Positions 55,970-64,000 of a DNA stretch of 64,000 bases are shown here, piece after piece. Positions within the stretch are counted from its first letter, which is position 1. Each line of letters starts with the position of its first letter. The position numbers were made by a program, and so were the translations under genes. Origin of the DNA: Locusta migratoria (taxonomy: Eukaryota > Arthropoda > Insecta > Orthoptera > Acrididae); the NCBI GenBank assembly GCA_026315105.1, contig CM048745.1:788373390-788437389 (forward strand), in the 5' to 3' direction. Under the pieces are notes generated by a model. That model did no database searches and was not told where the DNA came from. It was given only the letters and a program-made list of their open reading frames with translations.

Positions 55970-56210
55970 TTTTATTATTTATCTGTCGTTGACTCTCGAA
56001 AAGCACGTGGATATAATGGACAACTGAACCTTACCGTGCAAGCTCTAGTGTCGCCATTAAAATGGACATCTATTCCAACAAATACCAGTATCCAAGCTTT
56101 GAAATGGCAGAGACTGAAGTTCTCCCCCATCCTTTCCAGTTGGATATTGTGCTTCGCATGTAATCGCATTTTCGATGCGACCTTGTATCAGAATCCACAT
56201 TGCTGTTTTG
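55970..56210 (-). pseudogene. Old LINE C-terminal fragment
   Basis: Minus strand RACTVRFSCPLYPRAFREST aligns with the end of the neighbouring LINE (RARTERFRCSFFPRAIREWN). Diverged. The younger LINE lies directly beside it. Confidence 0.55.
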
Positions 56211-56217
56211 TAACCTC

Positions 56218-57298
56218 TACATCTACATCTACATCTACATCTACATGGGATACTCTGCAAATCACATTTAAGTGCCTGGCAGAGGGTTCATCGAACCACA
56301 ATTATACTATTTATCTTCCATTCCATTCTCGAATAGCGCGCGGGAAGAAAGAACACCTGAATCTCTCTGTTCGAGCTCTGATTTTTCTTATTTTATTCTG
56401 ATGATCATTTCTACCTATGTAAGTGGGAGTCAACAATATATTTTCGCATTCGGAGGAGAATGTTGGCGATCGGAGTTTCGCAAGTAACCCACGCCTCAGC
56501 GATAAGCGCCGTTGTTGTAATGATTCCCATCCCAGATCCTGTATTATTTCCGTAACGCTGTCTTCCCTGTATCGTGACAATACGAAACGAACTGCCCTTC
56601 TTTGGACTCTTTCGATGTCCTCCGTCAAACCCACGTGATAAGGATCCCACACTGGGATGCAATACTCCAAAAATGGACGGACAAGCGCAGTGTATGCAGT
56701 TTCTTTAGTAGTTCTGTTGCATCTTTTAAGGGTTCTGCCAATAAAACGCAGTCTCTGGTTCGCCTTTCCCACGATATTATCTACGTGTTCTTTCCAGTTT
56801 AAGTCTGAAGTAATAGTGATTCCTAGGTATTTTGTGGAGTTTACGGCCTTCACATTTGATTGATTTATGTTGTAAACAAAGTTTAACGGATTTCTTTTCG
56901 TACTCATGTGGACTACTTCACACTTCTCATTATTTAGAGTCAATTGCCAATTTTTACACCATACTAATATCTTATTCAGATCGTTCTGCAGTTGGTTCTG
57001 ATCTTCAGATGATTTTACTAGACGGTAAATGACGGCGTCATCTGCAAACAACCTAAGAGAGCTACTTAGATTTTCCCCTAAATCGTTTATGTAAATAAGG
57101 AATAGCAGAGGACCAATAACACTACCCTGTGGAACGCCCGATATCACCTCTGTTTTAGTCGATGCCTTACCATCGATTACTACGAACTGTGTCCTCTCTG
57201 ACAAGAAATCCCTTATCCAATTGCAAATTTGGGGCGATATACCATAACTACGCAATTTGATTAAAAGCCGTTTGGGAGGTCCGGTGTCAAAAGCTTTC
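56218..57298 (-). mobile_element. CR1-like LINE, 5'-truncated, coding part intact
   Basis: A 314-codon minus-strand frame (56311-57255) starts within RT and runs to the natural C-terminus: ISGVPQGSVIGPLLFLIYIN (motif B), SLRLFADDAVIYRLV (FADD), LGITITSDLNWKEHV, FLEYCIPVWDPYH, IERVQRRAVRFV, RCSFFPRAIREWNGR. Motif A and the endonuclease are missing through 5' truncation. The 3' end is (ACATCT)n, read as GATGTA repeats on the minus strand. Target duplication TAACCTC (56211-56217 and 57299-57305). No stops inside, so it is a recent copy. Confidence 0.88.
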
Positions 57299-58332
57299 TA
57301 ACCTCAGTATGACTATTGAAGGCAACCACACCGTGAAGAATAATTGCTCGACACACTTGCCAGTTATCGGATATCTTGTCACTGACCATACTAGTAAGTC
57401 ACAGAAACCTCCTTCATCGAAGTCTGTTTGTGTTCCTGAACATGGTGAATAAATGTCAAAACGAAGTTATTTTCCGAATTTCAATTTTTAACGCATAATC
57501 CACGTTCCTTATAACTATAAAAATACATAATATTCAAGTTATCGTGGCAACAGCTACCCAACAATCTTTATTATAATGAGCTCATAGTTAAATAAGCTTA
57601 TTACAGAATGCCATACCAAATCGTGATGTAGAATACTAAAACGTAATATAATATCATGCAAAATCCGCGATAAAGCGCCTCACACTACGTGGCCATCCCG
57701 TGCGGCCAAGAATGTCTTACCTAGCCAGACACCTCTGAGTTCTTTGACTGGCCGTACTGTCTAATGAGTTCTCCATTATGACAAATCATTATGCCAACGC
57801 ATCTGTAATTCGCTGGAGGCCGGGATGAGGTTAACTTGTAATAGCTAAGGTATGGGTCCGATCTCCGCTGGGGGTAACAGTTTTTAACGGCCACAAAAAT
57901 ACCATCTACACCTCCGGTAACTCCAATAAAGAACGCAGGACTCTGCCTTGTTTCAAATCAAAATTGCACATGTCCATGCGCTACTAAATTAAACAAAATT
58001 TTCGCAAAATACCAAACCCCTTCTACGTCTCTACGAACGGTGTGATCCTAACTACTGGTGAACGACAATGTGATAGTTGACGCCTCATGGTGCCAGGTCA
58101 CGAGTGACGGTATGTGCAGGGTTGGAGTGCCCGGAAGCAACAATAAAAGCAGTATTCCTTCCTATTATACAATAGTAATTGGTGCTGGTTTCAAGTCCCT
58201 GCCGGGGAAAAATTAATTGTATCGTCGTTTCAGGTACCAGTATAAAGCTATTTGTGAACATATTTGATATGTGACATCTGATTATTCTTAGATAACAAAT
58301 CATCGATACACTGTATTCTATTCCACAATTTT

Positions 58333-61300
58333 GTTGTTGTTGTGGTCTTCAGTCCGGAGACTGGTTTGATGCAGCTCTCCACAATACCCTATCCTGAGCA
58401 AGCCTCTTCATCTCCACATAAGAACGACAACCTACATCTGTCTGAATCTGCTTACTGTATCCATCTCTTGGTCTTCCCCTGCGATTTTTTCCCCACACAC
58501 TTCCCTCCAACGCTAAATTAACAATTCCTTGATGTCTAAGAATGTGTCCTACCAATCTATCCCTTCTTTTAGTCAAGGTATGCCAGAAATTCCTTTTCTC
58601 CCCAATTCTGTTCAGTACCTCCTCATTAGTTACGCGATCCACCCACCTAATCTTCAGCATTCTTCTGTAGCACCATATTTCAAAAGCCTCAATCCTCTTC
58701 CTGTCCGCACTGTTTATCGTCCATGTCTCACTCCCATACAAGGCAACACTCCATACAAATGCCCTCAGAAAGGACTTCCTTAGGCCTAAATCAATATTCG
58801 ATGTTAACAAATTTCTCTTTTTCAAAAACGCTTTTCTACCCATTGCCATTCTGCATTTTATATCCTCTGTACTGCGCCCATCATTTGTTATTTTACTGCC
58901 CAAGTAACAAAACTCATCTACCTCCTTTATTGCTTCGTTTCTCAATCTAATTCCTTCAGCATCACCTGATTTTCTTACACTGCACTCCATTACCCTAGTT
59001 TTGCTCTTGTTAATGTTCATCTTATATGCACCTTTCAGCACACTGTCCATTCCATTCAATTGCTCTTCCAGGTCCTTTGCTGTATCTGACAGAATTACTA
59101 TGTCATCGGCAAAACGCAATGTTTTTAATTCTTCCCCCTGAACTTTTATACCTTCACCAAATTTCTCCTTGCTTTCCTTTATAGCTTGTTCGATGTACAA
59201 ATTGAATAACATTGGAGAAAGGCTACAACCCTGTCTCACTCCCTTCCCAACCACTGCATCCCTTTCATGCCCTTCAACTCTGACAACCGCTGTCTGGTTT
59301 TTGTACAAGTTGTAAATAACCTTACGCTCCCTATAATTTACTCCTGCTTTTTTCAGAACTTTAAAGAGTTTATTCCAATCAACATTGTCAAAAGCCTTCT
59401 CCAAATCTACAAAAGCTAGAAATGTAGATTTGCCTTTTCTTAATCTATCTTCTAGGATAAGCCGTAAAGTGAGTATTGCCTCCCGTGTTCCTACATTTCT
59501 CCTGAACCCAAACTGATCTTCCCCGAGGTCGGCTTCTACCAGCTTTTCCATCCTTCTGTATATAATTCGCGTTAATATTTTGCAGACATGACTTATTAAA
59601 CTGATGGTTCTGTAGTTTTCACACCTGTCTGCACCTGCTTTCTTAGGGATGGGGATTATAACATTTTTCTTAAAGTCTGAGGGTACTTCACCTGTCTCAT
59701 ACATCTTACACACCAGGTGAAACAATTTTGTCATGGCTGGTTCTCCCAGAGACTTCAGTAGCTCTGAGGGAATATCATCTATTCCAGGGGCCTTGTTTTG
59801 ACTTAGGTCTTTCAGGGCTCTGTCAAATTCTTCTCTCAGTACAGTATCTCCTATTTCATCTTCATCTACATCCTCTTCCCTTCCTACAATATTGTCTCGA
59901 AGTTCATTTCCTTTGTAGAGCCCCTCTATATATTCTTTCCACCTTTCAGCTTTCCCTTCTTTGCTGAGAACTGGTTTTCCATCAGTGTCCTTGATATTCA
60001 TAGAGCTGATTTTCTTATCTCCAAATGTTTCTTTTATTTTCCTGTAGGCTGTATCTATTTTTCCCCTATTTATACATTCTTCTACATCCTTGCATTTGCC
60101 TTCTAGCCACTCCTGCTTAGCCATTTTGCTCTTCCTGTCAATCTCATTTCTTAGTCGTCTGTACTCCATTTTGCCTGTTTCATTTACTGAATTTTTATAT
60201 TTTCTCCTTTCATCGATTAAATTTAGTATCTCCTGTGATATCCAAGGATTTTTTGTAGGTCTTGCCTTCCTACCTATTTTGTCCTCTGCTACCTTCACTA
60301 TTTCATCTCTCAATTTTACCCATTCCTCCTCTACTGTTTTATTTCCCCCCGTTTCTGTCAATTGTTGCCTAAAGCTCCCTCTGAAATTTTTAAGAACCTC
60401 AGGTTCCTTCAATTTATCCAGGTCCCATCTCCTTATTTTCCTACCTTTTTGTAGTTTCTTTAGTTTCAGCCTACAGTTCATAACCAACAAGTTATGGTCA
60501 GAGTCTATATCTGCCCCTGGGTATGTCTTACACTGTAGAACCTGATTCCGAAATCTATGTCTTACCATTATAAAATCTATCTGATATTTTCCGGTGTCTC
60601 CTGGTCTCTTCCACGTATACAACCTTCTTTTGTGATTCTTGAACCAGGTGTTTGTTATAACTAAATTATGTTCTGTGCAAAATTCTACCAGGCGGCTTCC
60701 TCTTTCATTCCTTTTGCCCAGACCATATTCACCTACTATCTTCCCTTCACTGCCTTGTCCTACTACCGAATTCCAGTCTCCCATAACAATTAAATTTTCC
60801 TCTCCCTTAATTGTCTGAATAATTTCCTTTAGCTCCTCATATATTTCTTCGATTTCCTCATCATCGGCAGAGCTAGTTGGCATATAAACCTGTACTACTG
60901 TTGTCGGTGTTGGCTTCGTATCTATCTTGACAATGATAATGCGATCACTGTGCTGGTCATAGTAGTTTACCCGCATTCCTATTTTCTTATTCAATATCAA
61001 TCCTACTCCTGTGATACCCCCAGCTGATTTTGTATTTATAATCCTGTACTCACCTGACCAGAAATCCTGTTCATCCTGCCACCGAACTTCACTAATCCCC
61101 ACTATATCTAACTTCAACCTATCCATTTCCCTTTTTAAATTTTCTAATTTTCCTACACGATTAAGGGATCTAACATTCCACGCTCCGACCCGTAGAATGC
61201 CAGTATTGTCTTTCCTGATGATCACATCCTCCTGAGTAGTCCCCGCCCGGAGATCCGAATGGGGGACTATTTTACCTCCGGAATATTTTACCCGAGAGGA

Positions 61301-61691
61301 TGCCATCATCATATGTTCATACAGTAGAGCTGCATGTCCTCGGGAAAGGTAACGGCTGTAGTTTCCCCTTGCTTTCAGCCGTTCGCAGTAGCTGTGTGGC
61401 AAAGCCACATTAGCTGATGTTACAAGGCCAGCTCAGTCAATCATCCAGACTGTTGCCCCTGTAACTACTGAAGAGGCTGCTGCCCCTCTTCAGGAACCAC
61501 ACGTTTGTCTGGCCTCTCCACAGATACCCCTCCGCTGTGGTTGCACCTACGGTACGGCTATCTGTATCGTTGAGGCACGCAAGCCACCCCACCTCGGCAA
61601 TGTCTGTGGTTCATGGGAGTGGTCCACAATATATAATATAATATATAATAATATAATATAGTGCAATTCACAGATATCATACATAATAAAA
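58333..61691 (-). mobile_element. Full-length RTE-like LINE (3.36 kb)
   Basis: Flanked by TCCACAATTTT (58322-58332 and 61692-61702, an 11-bp target duplication). The 3' end (left) is 'ccacaacaacaac', a short CAA tail, as in RTE-type elements. The 5' UTR (61409 to about 61650) includes 'gtaactactgaagaggctgc' in reverse. The last 38 bp (61655-61692) are an inverted copy of the flank at 61698-61735. One uninterrupted ORF. Of all elements here this is the best candidate for current or very recent activity. Confidence 0.93.
58349..61408 (-). CDS. Endonuclease-reverse transcriptase of an RTE-like LINE, intact ORF of 1019 residues
   Basis: The encoded enzyme nicks genomic DNA and copies its own RNA at the nick (target-primed reverse transcription). 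APE-type endonuclease, about residues 72-315: GAWNVRSL (75-82, Asn), ISEVRW (105-110, Glu), GDWNSV (210-215, Asp and Asn), QIDFIMVRH (276-284), SDHNLLVMN (303-311, Asp-His). Reverse transcriptase, about 520-800: ALKDLSQNKAPGIDDIPSEL, IPIPKKAGADRCENYRTISL (586-605), FGFRRNVGTREA, AFVDLEKAFDNVDW (665-678, motif A), GKGVRQGCSLSP (721-732, motif B), LRFADDIVIL (764-773, motif C). A thumb/C-terminal part ends in RLVGHILRH and KRLAQDRVLWRA. Length and motif order fit a complete RTE protein; all catalytic positions I can check are kept. The start ATG at 61408 is the first in frame; translation could also begin at the Met cluster at residues 33-35. It resembles proteins often misannotated as craniofacial development protein 2. 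Confidence 0.95.
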   Translation of the reverse strand: MALPHSYCERLKARGNYSRYLSRGHAALLYEHMMMASSRVKYSGGKIVPHSDLRAGTTQEDVIIRKDNTGILRVGAWNVRSLNRVGKLENLKREMDRLKLDIVGISEVRWQDEQDFWSGEYRIINTKSAGGITGVGLILNKKIGMRVNYYDQHSDRIIIVKIDTKPTPTTVVQVYMPTSSADDEEIEEIYEELKEIIQTIKGEENLIVMGDWNSVVGQGSEGKIVGEYGLGKRNERGSRLVEFCTEHNLVITNTWFKNHKRRLYTWKRPGDTGKYQIDFIMVRHRFRNQVLQCKTYPGADIDSDHNLLVMNCRLKLKKLQKGRKIRRWDLDKLKEPEVLKNFRGSFRQQLTETGGNKTVEEEWVKLRDEIVKVAEDKIGRKARPTKNPWISQEILNLIDERRKYKNSVNETGKMEYRRLRNEIDRKSKMAKQEWLEGKCKDVEECINRGKIDTAYRKIKETFGDKKISSMNIKDTDGKPVLSKEGKAERWKEYIEGLYKGNELRDNIVGREEDVDEDEIGDTVLREEFDRALKDLSQNKAPGIDDIPSELLKSLGEPAMTKLFHLVCKMYETGEVPSDFKKNVIIPIPKKAGADRCENYRTISLISHVCKILTRIIYRRMEKLVEADLGEDQFGFRRNVGTREAILTLRLILEDRLRKGKSTFLAFVDLEKAFDNVDWNKLFKVLKKAGVNYRERKVIYNLYKNQTAVVRVEGHERDAVVGKGVRQGCSLSPMLFNLYIEQAIKESKEKFGEGIKVQGEELKTLRFADDIVILSDTAKDLEEQLNGMDSVLKGAYKMNINKSKTRVMECSVRKSGDAEGIRLRNEAIKEVDEFCYLGSKITNDGRSTEDIKCRMAMGRKAFLKKRNLLTSNIDLGLRKSFLRAFVWSVALYGSETWTINSADRKRIEAFEIWCYRRMLKIRWVDRVTNEEVLNRIGEKRNFWHTLTKRRDRLVGHILRHQGIVNLALEGSVWGKNRRGRPRDGYSKQIQTDVGCRSYVEMKRLAQDRVLWRAASNQSPD

Positions 61692-61735
61692 TCCACAATT
61701 TTATGATGTATGATATCTGTGAATTGCACTATATT
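61655..61735. repeat. 38-bp inverted repeat at the RTE 5' junction
   Basis: 61655-61692 and 61698-61735 are inverted copies with one mismatch around 'ccaca'. The outer copy belongs to the pre-existing duplicated sequence (it is found again at 45640-45680), so the inner copy was made during or after RTE insertion. Confidence 0.9.
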
Positions 61736-61890
61736 ACGTATCTTCAGCGGTTACCTCTCAGTAACAATAGGAGCTTCATGCAACTCCTGGTGCAGTGCTA
61801 AGATTATCATTTATTTCTGGGTTCAGACAGCGGTCTAAGAAACTATTGAAAACGTCAGTGTTTTACGTCTATTTATGCCTAGAGATCACG

Positions 61891-64000
61891 CGCACTTAAA
61901 CGTGGCCCCTGAGCGGAGAATGTTGGGAGCTCAAGCTTGCATTCAGCTCATAGCGGATTGGCTGTTAGAACAAGCCCCGCCTCTTTCCCCCAGTGCCGAA
62001 AGCTTACAGCGTATAGATTACAGGTTTTAAAAGAAACAGCATGTAAGGGGTTAAGACGTTACAGATGGAACACGAAATTAAGTATCACTTTAATGTTTGA
62101 GTAATAGAAAAGTGGAATGCATATCTACGAAATGTTAATATTTGAAAGGGACTTATTAAGCGGGTGTAACAACGCTCTCTGCCTCTTTTTACTGTCGTAA
62201 CAGAATAAAAAATCAGAATTAACATTCTTCACACCACTTTCAAGGACAGACTTCTTTCTTATAAAAGAAGTCGTCGGGGTATGTGGACTTATTTTAGCAA
62301 ATAACAAAGTGGAAGACAATAATCAATGCGAAGCACAAATCAACAACACATTGACGAGGTCTACGGTGTACAATGCTGTCACGAGGTAAGGGCGGTAGAG
62401 AGCATAACCATTCCGTTGACACACGAGCTCAGCCGACTTCCGCCCATCAGAGAGGGGCCACGAAAAAGTTCGTGACCTGTAATCGCATATCGATCAGGCA
62501 TAGAACTGTTTTTTGCTTAACAGTGCGTTCAGATTCAGATCATGAACAAAAACATATCATTTCACTAAACAAGTGTGATAACGTAACTGACTTTTCACTT
62601 ATTTCAATTAAATTTAATTCACAAGTGTTACTGTCTCATCTCTAATAACGTTTATTCTAATATTTGTTGTACGAAAGTATTGGTTTCTACCTTGCCTGAA
62701 TGCCATAAGGAGAAATAGGAGACTTACTTAGTACCTATTGTGGGTAGGTAACAACTGTACTGTGCAATGATTTGACGACCTGCGACACAGCTGTGCAATG
62801 GTGGTTGCATAGCGTCAGGTGCGGTCTCCACTTAGAAATTCAGGGGTGATCCACTTTTTTTGCTGTCAAGTGTACAAACAATTTAGCATAACCCAGTAAA
62901 TACCACACACGTGGAACACTTAATAAACATTCACTGTATGCTTATACTCTGCATTCCTTATGGTGGTAAGTTATTAATCGAAGCGTTTAATTGTATCAAA
63001 TATTTCAGTGCCTGGGTTTCATACAGAAACCCCGTTTCGTTATATTCTGAGATGATATTCAGTTTCATTTAGAAAGCCTTTGCACTATCTTTCAATTGCA
63101 ACTCATGTAGACAGAGGCAGAGTTGGAAATTTGGGGTGAGGAGGAAAGCAAGACAGGATAGATCCGTGCGATTGTGAAAACCCATTGTGCCACGGTGGCT
63201 TAGAGGTTAGTGAGCAGGAGACCCGGTTTGGAATACCGGTTCTGGTATAAATTGTCATACGATGCTTCAATAGGTATACATCATAGCTGCTAGTAACTTC
63301 AAGAACTCTCTGAATCAGATCGTTTAAATTGTATCATGCTGCTATGTATAACAGATGAAAGGTACATTCTTTATAAATTACTGCTCTCACTTAACTTTTC
63401 GTAAGATGTATTTCATAGTCACGTGGTATTTACGTAATGAGATCTTATTGTGAAATGACGTATTCGGTAAAGCTCCCCGCTTTTGATGGATCCGATTTGG
63501 CGCTCTCCGTTTTGCCCGACGATTTTCTGCTGTCTGTTTTTTAACCAGCGTAAATCCAGATTCGTAGATGTTGAATAAATATTAGATGTAATTCTATTCT
63601 AATCGACAGTTTGCATAAGAAGCTCGAAGAACAGATTCTCCCTGTAAAACTCCTTACCCTGGCCACTTACGTTCCTATTGGCTGGCGGATTTAAACCTGT
63701 GCATTTTGCATCATAAATAAATAAAACTACTTCTTTCCTGCCATTTTCTTCTCTCGAATGATGAGGGTCTTATTTCAGTGTTCAGTGCCATTTTGGCTGC
63801 AAGCTTACGTCCCGTACAGCTCTCTTCAAATAAGAGGAAGTGGTCTACAAGAACCTTTCCATTCACCTAAGGAGTGTTTTCCGAATGATCTGACTTCATT
63901 TCAGAACGTGCTGTTACCGCCAGTGTCCCTTTATTGTAGTTCCCGACACTCCATCTAGCTACACCAGCATAACCATTGGTCAGAGATGGGGCGTAGATAA
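61891..64000. other. Unassigned right end
   Basis: No coding region recognised. 63188-63260 ('gccacggtggcttagaggtt' and 'ccggtttggaataccggttc') is faintly tRNA-like and may be an old SINE head. Confidence 0.45.

Larger units (their letters stand above)
52537..61890 (-). repeat. Right arm of the large inverted duplication (expanded)
   Basis: Counterpart of 45480-49043. Its extra length is mostly explained by a Tc1 element (52722-54338), a LINE pair (about 55970-57298) and the RTE element (58333-61691). It also has an 85-bp tandem duplication at 54932-55100 that the left arm lacks. Confidence 0.8.

Noticed and set aside
1..64000. CRISPR arrays, bacterial operons or Shine-Dalgarno sites
   Set aside because: The sequence is eukaryotic; repeats are dispersed SINEs, microsatellites and inverted repeats with no regular spacer pattern.

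Overview
The window is arthropod nuclear DNA, most likely from an orthopteran such as a locust or grasshopper. The reasons are a low gene density, many copies of a tRNA-Leu/Ser-headed SINE ending in a conserved 'gggactgatgacc...gttaagtcccata' body, and abundant RTE-like, CR1/Jockey-like, Penelope, mariner/Tc1, hAT, piggyBac and Helitron sequence. The species is inferred from repeat types I recognise, not from a database match. I find no convincing host protein-coding gene, no true tRNA or rRNA gene and no CRISPR array. Nearly everything that can be named is a mobile element or a remnant of one, often nested.

Layout. 1-4.0 kb: three decayed non-LTR retrotransposon fragments, two SINEs and two fold-back elements that carry hammerhead-ribozyme-like cores. 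4.2-4.7 kb: a CpG-rich island. 4.7-8.7 kb: a mariner-like element split by a non-LTR element that itself contains a piggyBac fragment; its transposase 5' side ends at a 618-bp near-perfect palindrome made from a SINE body and a mariner MITE. 10.7-16.0 kb: a complete hAT element (8-bp target duplication, TIRs) with a degraded ZMYM1-type transposase, split by a small Helitron that contains a SINE.

17.7-29.6 kb: a Penelope-like element (hammerhead-bearing repeat, RT, GIY-YIG endonuclease) split by a 9.5-kb Ty3/Gypsy-type LTR element. The LTR element keeps gag and the integrase tail but has lost the rest of pol. 29.8-31 kb: RTE fragment and TA arrays. 32.1-34.3 kb: a SINE, a piggyBac-type MITE and a Mutator-type MITE. 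35-36.3 kb: Tc1 remnant. 37.9-38.5 kb: fold-back tRNA-like element. 39.4-40.5 kb: DNA-transposon remnants. 40.5-45.5 kb: mostly unassigned.

45.5-61.9 kb: a diverged inverted duplication. A left arm of about 3.6 kb (45.48-49.04) is colinear in reverse with a right arm (52.54-61.89) that has been expanded by a Tc1 element, a CR1-like LINE and an intact 1019-codon RTE-type LINE. About 3.5 kb of mostly unique DNA lies between the arms. 61.9-64 kb: unassigned.

The genes here do not form a pathway. They are competing transposition machineries, and because many junctions keep target-site duplications the order of several insertions can be read. The observations most worth following are the dispersed hammerhead cores with self-complementary stem III, the large inverted duplication, the palindrome, the Helitron whose removal restores the hAT reading frame, and the intact RTE with an inverted copy of its own flank at the 5' junction.
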